The notes below the pieces were generated by a model, which did not search any database, was not told the DNA's origin, and was given only the letters and a program-made list of their open reading frames with translations. The translations under genes were made by a program, and so were the position numbers. A stretch of 30,524 nt of DNA from JBKECO01 sp047974745 (GTDB lineage: Bacteria > Bacillota > Clostridia > Lachnospirales > Lachnospiraceae). This document shows, one piece after another, positions 15,197 to 23,411 of this stretch (the first letter of the stretch is position 1; every line of letters starts with the position of its first letter). The stretch lies in assembly GCA_047974745.1 (NCBI GenBank), contig JBKECO010000041.1, positions 1-30,524 of the forward strand, in the 5' to 3' direction.

Positions 15197-16069
15197 TTAC
15201 TTCACTGCACCTGCTGCCACACCTTTGATGATGTATTTCTGTGCGCTGAGGTAGAAGATGATTACTGGTATGATCGTAAGCATAAGTCCAGCCATGGCAA
15301 GATTCCACTGAATCGTGAATTGACCGAAGAATGAGAATGTGGAAAGCGGAATCGTCCTGTTTGCCTTACTTGAAAGTACAAGTGATGGAAGAAGATAATC
15401 GTTCCAAATCCAGATTACATCCAGGATGATCACTGTGACCGTTGTCGGCTTCAGCATTGGAAACACAATACGCCAGAATACTCTGAATTTATTACAGCCA
15501 TCAATGATTGCAGCTTCCTCCAGTGAGACTGGAATTGATTTTATAAAGCCATGGTATAAGAATACTGCCATACTCGCTCCAAATCCAATGTTCATAAAAA
15601 TCAGGCCGCCCAGGGTATCCATCATTGGGATGTGCAAGGTACTGCGGATCCAGTTCATGTCCTGCATCAAAGGCATCATCAGGGTCTGGAATGGTATCAG
15701 CATGGTTGCAACAAATACATTGAACAGTATCTGACTGATTCTGTTGTTGGAGCGAACCAGCATCCAGGCGCACATAGAGGCAAAAATTACAATGAAAAAT
15801 ATGGAGCCGATCGTCACAATCAGTGAATTACTTAATGCTCTCATAAAGTTCATTTTTTCCATTGCTTTCACATAATATTCCAGACTAAAGCTTTGTGGCA
15901 GAGCGAGAACACTTTCATATAATTCGCTTCTTGTCTTAAAGGAATTCACAAAAATAATATAGATTGGAAACAAATAACACAGGCAGATCAGCACGACTGC
16001 TGTATTGGACAGTATCATCCCTGGAGTGACTGGTCTTTTTATCTGAATTTCTTTTGTTTTCTTTGTCAT
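15197..16069 (-). CDS. Carbohydrate ABC transporter permease, MalG-like (CUT1)
   Basis: 290 residues with six predicted membrane helices. The cytoplasmic EAA loop reads SLEEAAIIDGCNKFRVFWRI, the segment that docks with the ATPase. The N-terminal 'YLFPIYIIFVNSFKT' and C-terminal 'YIIKGVAAGAVK' are typical of the MalG/LacG group. It pairs with the MalF-like permease upstream: its ATG overlaps that gene's TGA (ATGA, 16066-16069), indicating translational coupling. No ATP-binding subunit is encoded nearby, so a shared MsiK-type ATPase elsewhere is expected. Confidence 0.9.
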   Translation of the reverse strand: MTKKTKEIQIKRPVTPGMILSNTAVVLICLCYLFPIYIIFVNSFKTRSELYESVLALPQSFSLEYYVKAMEKMNFMRALSNSLIVTIGSIFFIVIFASMCAWMLVRSNNRISQILFNVFVATMLIPFQTLMMPLMQDMNWIRSTLHIPMMDTLGGLIFMNIGFGASMAVFLYHGFIKSIPVSLEEAAIIDGCNKFRVFWRIVFPMLKPTTVTVIILDVIWIWNDYLLPSLVLSSKANRTIPLSTFSFFGQFTIQWNLAMAGLMLTIIPVIIFYLSAQKYIIKGVAAGAVK

Positions 16070-16959
16070 TGCATCTCTACCTCCCTCTTTTTCGTAATAG
16101 AAACCTGGAAAAGAGTAATGCCTGCTACAGCGAGGAAGAAAATGATCGCCTTCGCCTGTCCATAGCCATAATTATTCAAAGAGAATATTTCATTGTAAAT
16201 GTTCATTGCGAACATTTCTGTTGCATTGTTTGGACCTCCTCCTGTCAGTGAAAGGTTCACATCAAAGATCTTAAAACAGTTCGACAAGGTCAGAAACAGA
16301 CTGATTGTGAAGGATGGCATGATCAGCGGAAATTTCACGCTTAGCAAGGTTGGCCAAAATCCTGCTCCATCCACGTCCGCTGCTTCAATTACTTCATCAG
16401 GAATAGCCATGATACCTGTGATATAGATTACCATGATATAGCCTGCCATCTGCCACGTGCTAACGATCACCATTGCCAGAAGTGCAAAATTCTTATCCAG
16501 AAGCCAGTTGAAAAAAATTCCCGTCATGCCAGTTGCATCTCCGAGTGCTGCAAATGCATCTGTAAAAATAAAGTTCCAGATATATCCAAGGATCAGACCA
16601 CCGATCAGATATGGCATGAAGAACATGGTCCTTGCAACATTACGTACCTTTAATCTGCTCGTGCACAGTAGTGCGAAAGCCAGTCCCAGCACATTGATCA
16701 AAATGATTGCAAGAATAGCATAGATCAAAGTGTGCAGTGCAGAATTTAAAAATCTAATGTCTGTGAATAATTTTATATAATTATCGATTCCTACAAAAAT
16801 CTTAGGATTCAGTGGAAGCCCATCCCAGGAGAAAAAGGAATAACCAATACCAATGATAAATGGCACGATTACGACTACTGTAAATATCAAAACCATAGGC
16901 AGGGTAAAAAATGCGTACCACGCCGCATTTAGTCTCGCTTTTCTTTTTTTAGCGTCCAT
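16066..16959 (-). CDS. Carbohydrate ABC transporter permease, MalF-like (CUT1)
   Basis: 297 residues with six predicted membrane helices. The N-terminal 'AWYAFFTLPMVLIFTVVVIVPFIIGIGYSF' is typical of the UgpA/LacF group, and the EAA loop reads 'IPDEVIEAADVDGAGFWPTLLSVKFPLI'. 'LTGGGPNNATEMFAMNIY' is the conserved region after it. The ATG at 16959 is preferred because GAGGAGG precedes it by 8 bases; an extension to 17091 would run through the hairpin at 17042-17091. It lies 176 bases after the binding-protein gene, separated by an attenuator-like hairpin. Confidence 0.9.
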   Translation of the reverse strand: MDAKKRKARLNAAWYAFFTLPMVLIFTVVVIVPFIIGIGYSFFSWDGLPLNPKIFVGIDNYIKLFTDIRFLNSALHTLIYAILAIILINVLGLAFALLCTSRLKVRNVARTMFFMPYLIGGLILGYIWNFIFTDAFAALGDATGMTGIFFNWLLDKNFALLAMVIVSTWQMAGYIMVIYITGIMAIPDEVIEAADVDGAGFWPTLLSVKFPLIMPSFTISLFLTLSNCFKIFDVNLSLTGGGPNNATEMFAMNIYNEIFSLNNYGYGQAKAIIFFLAVAGITLFQVSITKKREVEMQ

Positions 16960-17041
16960 TATGCGTACCTCCTCTATTTGCTGCGATTGCTGCAGTTTAA
17001 CTTGATACTGCGACCCTTTAGGATCAAAATGCATTGTAATT

Positions 17042-17091
17042 AAAAATGTGGAGCACAAACCGTTATTTTGTCCACGCTTCCTACTCCACAT
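17042..17091 (-). terminator. Attenuator-like hairpin between binding-protein and permease genes
   Basis: On the minus strand, ATGTGGAG (17091-17084) pairs with CTCCACAT (17053-17046), with an inner ACAAA/TTTGT pairing, and the 3' arm leads into TTTTT. It begins about 45 bases after the stop of the binding-protein gene. Such partial terminators commonly lower permease expression relative to the abundant binding protein. This position fits that role. Confidence 0.7.
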
Positions 17092-17135
17092 CTTCTTCGT
17101 TATGTTATTTCATGCATTCTTTCTGCAGCACCTGA

Positions 17136-18434
17136 TTACTGTGCATAAGCCTGTGCGAATGCGTCATCCAGTTTTACAAGAAAATCTTCTGCTGTCATAT
17201 CTGTTGTGAAGAATTCTTCTGCAACAGGTACAAGATATACATCTACAATACCGGATGGCCAGTTGTTCATTGGCCAGGAAATCGCCTTGCCATCAGCAAC
17301 ATATTCAGAAACTGACAGTGATAACAGATCCATGTTTTCGTTTGTCATACCATCTACTACAGGAATAAAACCGAACTGATTCATCAGATAGTCAATCCCT
17401 GTTTCACTTGTGTAGAGCCAGTTCAGGAAATCTTTACCTGCCTGCTGTTCTTCTGCGGATGCCTGAGAATTCACGAACCATGCAGATGGAACACTTACTG
17501 CAAGTTTATCATTTCCAACGATCGGAAGAGGTGCCAGTCCCATATCAAATTCGATTTCGAAATCTGCGAACATTCCTGCTGCCCAGTTGCCCTGATGGAT
17601 CGTAGCGGATTTTCCTGTTGCAAAATCACCAATCTCAGTATCATAGGTCTGCTCAAGTGGATTTGAAGTATTTTCTCTAATTGCGACATACAATTTAGCA
17701 AATTCCTGGAATGCAGCTGTGTCAGCAAGTTTTACTTCACCCTTTGAAAGTTGGTCCAGGAATGCTGCCGGATCCTCTTGTACAGCAAATGGTGTATTGA
17801 GGATATGTCCGATCAGGAAATAGCTTTCGGAAGAGAGTCCCAATCCATTCACTTCACTTGCTGCCTGTTCCTCCAAATAGCTGACCATGGCATCTGTACT
17901 GGTCACTGCTGAAGGCTCATACATGTCTTTGTTGTATACCAGCCCGAATCCCTCTGCTGTATATGGAATTCCATAAACTTTACCATCTACGGTATAGGCC
18001 ATTCCATCTGCAATCTTGTCAACAAAGCTCAAATCACTTAAGTCTGCTTCATAAGAAGCCATCTGCTCCGCTTCTGCGCCAGGTTGGAGAGAAAATACGG
18101 TCGGTCCCTGATCATTTGCCAGTTTTGTTTTTAACTGCTGTACATAATCGTCTCCAGTGGTTCCCCACACCTCAACTTCTACGCCTGTTTCAGCTGTATA
18201 CTCTTCTGCCAGAGCTTCCAGTTGATCCGCAATCTCTACCTTAGACTGGAAGATAATAATTTTGTCCGCACTTGCTGTCGCTGCTTCGGTGTCGGTTTCT
18301 GCTGTCGTCTCTGCTGCTTCTGAGGTTGCTTCTGATGTTGTACCACTGTCTGTTGCAGTAGATCCACATCCCGCTAACAGAGATACCGCCATTGCGCCTA
18401 CAAGTAAAATACTTGCAACTTTTCTTTTTTTCAT
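17136..18434 (-). CDS. Sugar-binding lipoprotein of the ABC transporter (CUT1, family 1)
   Basis: 432 residues. The lipoprotein signal is clear: MKKRK, a hydrophobic stretch and lipobox LLAGC with lipidated Cys23. A Ser/Thr/Ala/Glu linker (about 24-57) tethers the binding domain to the membrane. The remainder is a family-1 extracellular solute-binding fold: 'ADQLEALAEEYTAETGVEVEV', 'GKVYGIPYTAEGFGLVYNKDMYE', 'GKSATIHQGNWAAGMF' and 'SVPSAWFVNSQASAEEQQAGKDFLNWLYT'. It delivers an oligosaccharide or disaccharide to the two permeases downstream. AAGGAGG precedes the ATG by 5 bases. Its own strong promoter lies at 18482-18510. Confidence 0.9.
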   Translation of the reverse strand: MKKRKVASILLVGAMAVSLLAGCGSTATDSGTTSEATSEAAETTAETDTEAATASADKIIIFQSKVEIADQLEALAEEYTAETGVEVEVWGTTGDDYVQQLKTKLANDQGPTVFSLQPGAEAEQMASYEADLSDLSFVDKIADGMAYTVDGKVYGIPYTAEGFGLVYNKDMYEPSAVTSTDAMVSYLEEQAASEVNGLGLSSESYFLIGHILNTPFAVQEDPAAFLDQLSKGEVKLADTAAFQEFAKLYVAIRENTSNPLEQTYDTEIGDFATGKSATIHQGNWAAGMFADFEIEFDMGLAPLPIVGNDKLAVSVPSAWFVNSQASAEEQQAGKDFLNWLYTSETGIDYLMNQFGFIPVVDGMTNENMDLLSLSVSEYVADGKAISWPMNNWPSGIVDVYLVPVAEEFFTTDMTAEDFLVKLDDAFAQAYAQ

Positions 18435-18472
18435 ATGCCCTCCTTAATAAAATGGATAAGTTTGTAAATCGT

Positions 18473-18484
18473 TATACTAGTATA
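18473..18484. promoter_or_regulatory. Palindrome at the start site of the binding-protein promoter
   Basis: TATACTAGTATA is a perfect 12-base palindrome overlapping the edge of the -10 box and the expected transcription start of the transporter operon. It is a candidate repressor site. It lacks the central CG usual for LacI-type operators, so the regulator is uncertain. Confidence 0.4.
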
Positions 18485-18510
18485 GTATGACGTATTTACC
18501 ATTATGTCAA
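18482..18510 (-). promoter_or_regulatory. Promoter of the binding-protein/permease/GH65 operon
   Basis: Near-consensus minus-strand sigma-A promoter: TTGACA (18510-18505), 17-base spacer, TACTAT (18487-18482). Transcription should start near 18475, about 40 bases before the gene. This is the best promoter seen in the window. Confidence 0.82.
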
Positions 18511-18560
18511 TTGTATATTCGCTATTTTTCGTCATTTTAACTATATTTATGTAAATTAAC

Positions 18561-18610
18561 AAAAAATATGTACAGTTAAGCTGGTTTTACAGAGCCAAAC
18601 TGTACATATT
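18561..18610 (-). terminator. Terminator of the lacI-type gene
   Basis: Perfect 13-base arms (18565-18577 and 18598-18610, AATATGTACAGTT and its complement) enclose a 20-base loop with an inner TGG/CCA pair. On the minus strand the 3' arm continues into TTTTTT. It lies about 80 bases after the lacI stop and about 50 bases before the next promoter, insulating the two units. Confidence 0.8.
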
Positions 18611-18630
18611 CACAATACTAATCGAAATTA

Positions 18631-18658
18631 TTTTACTTTATTTTACTTATTTTTTACT
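18631..18658. repeat. Three TTTTACT boxes downstream of the lacI-type gene
   Basis: TTTTACT occurs at 18631, 18641 and 18652, spaced 10 and 11 bases apart, close to one helical turn. A matching set lies upstream of the same gene at 19719-19748. The role is unknown; it may be an operator array or the edge of a duplicated segment. Confidence 0.55.
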
Positions 18659-18691
18659 ATTTATGATATTTTATTAACAAAATCCCTTATT

Positions 18692-19651
18692 TCATACCGA
18701 CTTTCGCCATTTGATTTTGGCAGATATTTTAAGGAGCTCATTGTCCTCATTTCCACGTATTAGATCCACAAGGCACTGTGCTGCCATATACCCTCTTTCA
18801 TAATTTGGTATGCTGACCGTTGTGAGTCCTGCCATTTCGGCAAGGTCGCAGTCGTCGAAGCCTGTAACAGCCACATCCTGTGGTACCTTGAGTCCATTTT
18901 CCCGAAATGCCTTAATGGCTCCAATTGCCATATTATCATTGGCACACACGACAACTTCCGGCACATTCCCCGACAACAGCATAATCTTCGCAGCTGTATA
19001 CCCGCTCTTCTCCCTGTAGTTTCCGGAATAATACTGCTTTTGACTGAAATTCAGATGATTTTTTTCCATGATATCCAAAAAAGCCTGATACCTTTCTCGA
19101 TTATCTGACGTGCTTTCAAGGCCTCCAATGAAGCTAAATCTCTTATAACCCTTGTCCACAACTCCTTGAATGAGATCCGCAAAGGAATCATAGTTGTTCA
19201 CAACGATGCTTTTTACATTGTTCGCATGGACTTCCCGATCCAGCACAACGATTGGATAACTGCTGTTTGACATTCGAAGAATCAGATCATTGCTCATCTT
19301 AGAATCCAGTGCGATACAGCCACTCGTCAGATTGCTCCTCATGTATTTTTCGCAGGCTTTATGCGTACAGATCATCAGATCAAACCCGTTCGCCTCCGCA
19401 TAGTCATTAATGCCTTTAATTATGTCAAGATAAAAGCTTCGGTCAAAATCACTGAAATTGAAAAGGATCGTATTGCTGTCTCCAGATTTTAGGCTTCTTC
19501 CGGCAGCATTGGGATAGTATTGCATCTCATCGCATAACTGTAAGATGCGCTCTCTTGTTTTCACCCCAACATTCTTTTTTCCATTTAAGACATTTGATAC
19601 GGTAGATGCAGACACTCCTGCTTCTTTTGCAATATCTTTGATTCCTGCCAT
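18692..19651 (-). CDS. LacI-family transcriptional regulator
   Basis: 319 residues. The N-terminal helix-turn-helix reads AGIKDIAKEAGVSASTVSNVLNG (residues 2-24), followed by the hinge 'YYPNAAGRSLKSG'. The remainder is a periplasmic-binding-protein-like effector domain with 'FSFIGG' and 'VVVCANDNMAIGAIKAFRENGLKVPQDVAVTGFDDCDLAEM', the standard LacI/GalR segment. It lies between the glycosidase operon and the transporter operon, all on one strand, and could control either. The ATG at 19651 is chosen because GGAGGAG precedes it; an extension to 19684 would cross the palindrome at 19663-19680. It has its own promoter and terminator. Confidence 0.88.
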   Translation of the reverse strand: MAGIKDIAKEAGVSASTVSNVLNGKKNVGVKTRERILQLCDEMQYYPNAAGRSLKSGDSNTILFNFSDFDRSFYLDIIKGINDYAEANGFDLMICTHKACEKYMRSNLTSGCIALDSKMSNDLILRMSNSSYPIVVLDREVHANNVKSIVVNNYDSFADLIQGVVDKGYKRFSFIGGLESTSDNRERYQAFLDIMEKNHLNFSQKQYYSGNYREKSGYTAAKIMLLSGNVPEVVVCANDNMAIGAIKAFRENGLKVPQDVAVTGFDDCDLAEMAGLTTVSIPNYERGYMAAQCLVDLIRGNEDNELLKISAKIKWRKSV

Positions 19652-19662
19652 TTCAACTCCTC

Positions 19663-19680
19663 CAAAGCATACATGCTTTG
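19663..19680. promoter_or_regulatory. Palindrome next to the lacI ribosome binding site
   Basis: CAAAGCAT-AC-ATGCTTTG, with perfect 8-base arms, abuts the GGAGGAG ribosome site of the lacI-type gene (it overlaps its first base). It could be an autoregulatory operator or an RNA hairpin that limits translation. Confidence 0.5.
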
Positions 19681-19718
19681 TCACTATTTTACGAAACTCT
19701 TTTCACTAGGTTTTAATG

Positions 19719-19748
19719 TTTTACTTTATGTTTTACTATCATTTTACT
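19719..19748. repeat. Three TTTTACT boxes across the lacI promoter
   Basis: TTTTACT occurs at 19719, 19731 and 19742, with 12- and 11-base spacing; a near copy TTTTACG is at 19687. The last box overlaps the -10 element and the middle one lies at the expected start site, a position suited to repression. The set resembles the one at 18631-18658. Confidence 0.55.
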
Positions 19749-19769
19749 ATTTTTTCACCTAATTTACAA
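19741..19769 (-). promoter_or_regulatory. Promoter of the lacI-type gene
   Basis: Minus strand: TTGTAA (19769-19764), 17-base spacer, TAAAAT (19746-19741). The -35 box overlaps the stop codon of the upstream GH43 gene. The leader of about 80 bases contains the TTTTACT boxes and the palindrome at 19663-19680. Confidence 0.55.
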
Positions 19770-21404
19770 GATGTCTGAAGAAGCCATATAAGAAAAGTAA
19801 TCAAAATCTGCATATTCCTCATGTTTTATGCGGTCAGCACATGTGATACCAACCATTGTTCCGGTAAATTCTCCATATTCAGAGTATTCATCCGAAAATT
19901 TGCTCACATCAAATACCTGACCGATTGTATTGAGAGAATCCTCGCTGTACCCCCATTGAAAAAAAGCCTCTCTCCCATTGATCGTCAACTGAAACACAAG
20001 GGCTTCATCCTTCACTGCGATCCGAGCGTCCAAGAACTCCGTCTTCGTACCATTTTCAAGATGAATAACTGAAATTGCCCCCTGTCCCAATGTCTCACTA
20101 TAATATTTGCGCAGATTGATGTAGTTCATATTGTCGTAATAGAGGATCAGGCCTGCTGAATGCTGATGTACTTTTGGGTGAAACTCTAGTTTTGTAGTAA
20201 TGACTGCGTATATACTTGTTAGCTTGCGTGCAAGGATACTAACTTTGTTTAATGAGGTCCTAGACTCCTGCCCTCGTATTCTGATCCATCCCGGTCTCGA
20301 TTGAAGATCGACAAAGTGATGTGGCATGATCCTTGGAGCATAATAAAAATTGCCAAGTTCACCGGAATCAAAGTGATCTATCTCAGGTAGCGACGGTACT
20401 GTGTGCTCCTTTCGGTCACTTTCCGCAATAGATTGCTTCGCCAGATTGCTTCCATCTTCCATTCGAAGCCATCCATCCTGTGTCCAGTGCATTTTCTGTA
20501 ATGCGGTCTCACGACCTAAGGTACATCTTAATTCAGGAAGAAATGGACGGGCACACAGGTGCGCTAGGTATACCTCTCCCGATTCCGTCTCCACATAGCT
20601 TCCATGGCCGCTTTTTTGTAGATAAGAATGCGGATTGTAATATTGTGGTTTTAAGTGGTCTGTATCTGTCCGATCCTTTGGATCCCCCGGTGCTGATGTT
20701 ACGATCGGATTGCATGGATCCTTCTGATATGGACCCATGGGGCTGTCTGCTCTAGCCATTGTTACACAATGATTATAGCCGGTGCCCCCTTCCGCACACA
20801 TCAAATAGTAATGCCCATTTCGCTGTGTTAAGTGAGGTGCCTCCAGGCAGCCCCGGTCCGTTCCACCATTCCAGATTCTTTTTGGATACCCAATTATGGT
20901 CTTATTATACGGATCATATTCAACAAGGCAAATGGAGCCAGGCTTTTCGTAACCCATTCGTGTCTCCCATTCCAGTGCGACAATCCACTTTTTACCATTC
21001 TCATCATGGCAGATCGATGCATCAAATCCGGACGAGTGCAGGTAGACAGGCTCTGACCATGGTCCACAGATCGACTTTGCTGTGATCAGATAATTATCCA
21101 CGTCAAAATATCTTGCATTCATGGAGTTCATGATGCCATATATGACATAGAACAAATCCTCTGATTCACAATAGGTAAGGCAGGGTGCCCAGATTCCTTT
21201 TCCAGAAGGCAGCTTTTTTAGATCCACCTGACTGTCATCTATCAGCACATGTGTCAAAAGCTCCCAGTTCTTTAGATCTTTTGAATGATAGACCGGAATA
21301 GCAGGCATCCACTCAAAGGAAGATACAGCCAAGTAGAAATCTTCTCCCTTCCTGCAAATCGAGGGATCCGGATGAAATCCAGGAAGAATGGGATTCTTGA
21401 TCAT
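19764..21404 (-). CDS. GH43 beta-xylosidase/alpha-arabinofuranosidase
   Basis: 546 residues, the size of two-domain XynB-type enzymes. The N-terminal five-bladed propeller carries the catalytic triad: base Asp13 in PGFHPDPS, modulating Asp128 in GFDAS and acid Glu188 in CLEAPH. A C-terminal beta-sandwich (about 345-540) completes the active site in this subfamily. It removes xylose or arabinose from the non-reducing end of oligosaccharides. There is no signal peptide, so the substrate must be imported. The ATG directly follows the TAA of the GH42 gene with no gap (TAAATG), implying translational coupling. AAAGGGGG lies upstream. It is the last gene of the three-gene glycosidase operon. Confidence 0.9.
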   Translation of the reverse strand: MIKNPILPGFHPDPSICRKGEDFYLAVSSFEWMPAIPVYHSKDLKNWELLTHVLIDDSQVDLKKLPSGKGIWAPCLTYCESEDLFYVIYGIMNSMNARYFDVDNYLITAKSICGPWSEPVYLHSSGFDASICHDENGKKWIVALEWETRMGYEKPGSICLVEYDPYNKTIIGYPKRIWNGGTDRGCLEAPHLTQRNGHYYLMCAEGGTGYNHCVTMARADSPMGPYQKDPCNPIVTSAPGDPKDRTDTDHLKPQYYNPHSYLQKSGHGSYVETESGEVYLAHLCARPFLPELRCTLGRETALQKMHWTQDGWLRMEDGSNLAKQSIAESDRKEHTVPSLPEIDHFDSGELGNFYYAPRIMPHHFVDLQSRPGWIRIRGQESRTSLNKVSILARKLTSIYAVITTKLEFHPKVHQHSAGLILYYDNMNYINLRKYYSETLGQGAISVIHLENGTKTEFLDARIAVKDEALVFQLTINGREAFFQWGYSEDSLNTIGQVFDVSKFSDEYSEYGEFTGTMVGITCADRIKHEEYADFDYFSYMASSDIL

Positions 21405-23411
21405 TTAGTCTTCCCCCTTTTTTAAAATCGCCACTCCCCAGTCTGTAAGTGGAATAGGATCATTTTTCTCATATACCGATCCGGATAGCAGTTCTCTCGC
21501 CTTAGCCATCGGGCAGCGCACTTCCCTCGCTTCTTCACTATAGTTAAGCAGATAGGTGATATTTTCATTCTTATTGTTTATGCCGCAGCGGGCAATGATT
21601 GGCCATACTTCCTCGAATGGTTCTTCCCGCAGCAGATGATTGTCGGCTATTTTTTTCAGCAGTTGCTGCAGAAGTTCCCGATCCAGAAAGCACCCAATAT
21701 AATAAGCCGTGCCGGCATAATACTGATTCTTTACCACTGCCGAATAGGCATCCCAGTAAGGGTGCTCGTAGCGAATCAACGTTTCCCCAGCATCTGGCTG
21801 TAGCAGTTCTGCAAAAAATCTAACTTTCTTGCCTAGTGTCTTTGTCCGTCCTGGCTCTGTGAACTGTGAAAAGGACATTCCAAACACCTCTGTCATTCCA
21901 TGTGGCTGCTCATCTGCATATACACTCAGGTGTTCATTTGCTGTGAAGGAGCGGAAGCTGCTGACTAAAATTCCGCCTTCTTTCACAAAATCTTTTAACG
22001 AACGGATCTGTTCTTCTGAGGCAGAGTAGAATCCCGGTGTCAGTATCAACTTGTAATCCTTTGGCACCAGATCTCTGATATGCACAATGTCACATTCTAA
22101 ATTCATGCGATACAGACTGTCATACATCCACCGAAAAATATCATTATAGCCTATCTCTCGATCCACCGGAAACCACTTCAGTGCATCAATGGATGCATTA
22201 TTCACTACCATTGCAATTTTATTTTTTTTACGTATCATCAGTGTATCGTTTCCAAGCAGTTTCCATTCTTCTCCGATCTGTTTCGCTTCCTTATATGTTG
22301 GATTCACTGCCAGATCATGACTGAGCACTCCTTTCCAGTACGCCTCAAAACCATTGTGGATCGAGTGCCAATTCCAGTACATCACACTCGCTGCTCCAGA
22401 AGCCAGATGTGAATATGCCGCAAGCCGCAGTTGACCAGGATAGGGTGTCCAACTCTTAAATGCCTGCGCCTGACTCTCCAGCACCAGGTAGTTGTCCTGT
22501 TTCAGGCTGCGGATTTCATCCCCACAGAATGCGATTTCCGCACCCGTCAGATGATCTTGCGTAGGATGGTAGATATCACACCCTGCAATTGTTACACTGT
22601 GCTTCGCTTCACTATGATCCATATCTGGCTGAATACCATAGGCATGTCCATCCGGAGCGATCCCTGCTCCTATTATCTTCCATTCAAAATCAAAATTATG
22701 TGTGATGAACTGATCCTGACGTCGATATTCCTCAACGATCGACCTTTGATGCACCAAAAACTGTGCTGCAAGACTCCGTCGGAACCCATCGAACTCTGAC
22801 GCCAGACCACCATTGATACATCCTCTCATATCAAAAAGGTCATCCCAGGAGTGAATGGAATTACTCCAGTAGGCAAGATAGAATGCCTTATTTAAGGCTT
22901 CTGTCGTAACGTACTTTTCCTGTAAAAAAAGTTTGAATTTTTGCTGCAATATATTAGAATCTGTGCCATAATACTTCGTTTCATTGTCAATCTGAAAGCC
23001 GATCACATTAGGATGCGCTGCAGTATGCTCCAATAGTTTTCGAATCATTCTTTCCCCATACTGCAGATATACAGGATTCGTAATATCCATATTCTGCCTT
23101 CGCCCATAGAACTGTGCCTGTCCTCCGGGAGTAACGAGCATGCCTGGATCCGTTTTTTCAAGCCAGGAAGGTATGGCATAGGTGGGTGTTCCGATGATGA
23201 CCATTATCTCCATTTTTTCTGCTGCGTCCAGCATCTTATCCAGCATTGAAAAATCAAATCTGCCATTTTCAGGCTCCATAGTACTCCAGGTGGACTCCGC
23301 AATGCGGATCACATTCATACCTGCTTCCTTCATCATCTGCAGATCCTCTTCCACCCGGTCATATGGCATATATTCTAAATAGTAGGCTGCACCAAATAAT
23401 AATTCCTTCAC
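21405..23411 (-). CDS. GH42 beta-galactosidase
   Basis: 668 residues from a GTG start, typical for GH42. The TIM barrel opens with 'LLFGAAYYLEYMPYDRVEEDLQMMKEAGMNVIRIAESTWSTMEP'. The acid/base is Glu144 in GFQIDNET and the likely nucleophile Glu312 in VLESQA. A trimerisation-type domain (about 370-580) and a small C-terminal beta domain follow. It removes terminal beta-galactose (or alpha-arabinopyranose in some members) from oligosaccharides inside the cell. The GTG overlaps the TGA of the GH5 gene (GTGA, 23408-23411), so translation is probably coupled. An apparent longer frame to 23489 lies wholly within the GH5 coding region and is not used. AGGAG lies 11 bases upstream, rather far. Confidence 0.9.
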   Translation of the reverse strand: MKELLFGAAYYLEYMPYDRVEEDLQMMKEAGMNVIRIAESTWSTMEPENGRFDFSMLDKMLDAAEKMEIMVIIGTPTYAIPSWLEKTDPGMLVTPGGQAQFYGRRQNMDITNPVYLQYGERMIRKLLEHTAAHPNVIGFQIDNETKYYGTDSNILQQKFKLFLQEKYVTTEALNKAFYLAYWSNSIHSWDDLFDMRGCINGGLASEFDGFRRSLAAQFLVHQRSIVEEYRRQDQFITHNFDFEWKIIGAGIAPDGHAYGIQPDMDHSEAKHSVTIAGCDIYHPTQDHLTGAEIAFCGDEIRSLKQDNYLVLESQAQAFKSWTPYPGQLRLAAYSHLASGAASVMYWNWHSIHNGFEAYWKGVLSHDLAVNPTYKEAKQIGEEWKLLGNDTLMIRKKNKIAMVVNNASIDALKWFPVDREIGYNDIFRWMYDSLYRMNLECDIVHIRDLVPKDYKLILTPGFYSASEEQIRSLKDFVKEGGILVSSFRSFTANEHLSVYADEQPHGMTEVFGMSFSQFTEPGRTKTLGKKVRFFAELLQPDAGETLIRYEHPYWDAYSAVVKNQYYAGTAYYIGCFLDRELLQQLLKKIADNHLLREEPFEEVWPIIARCGINNKNENITYLLNYSEEAREVRCPMAKARELLSGSVYEKNDPIPLTDWGVAILKKGED

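Noticed and set aside
16960..17091. N-terminal extension of the MalF-like permease
   Set aside because: It runs through the intergenic hairpin and lacks a ribosome site, whereas the ATG at 16959 has GAGGAGG upstream.
18462..18478. CcpA (cre) site near the transporter promoter
   Set aside because: TGTAAATCGTTATAC has the CG one base out of register and a poor right half.
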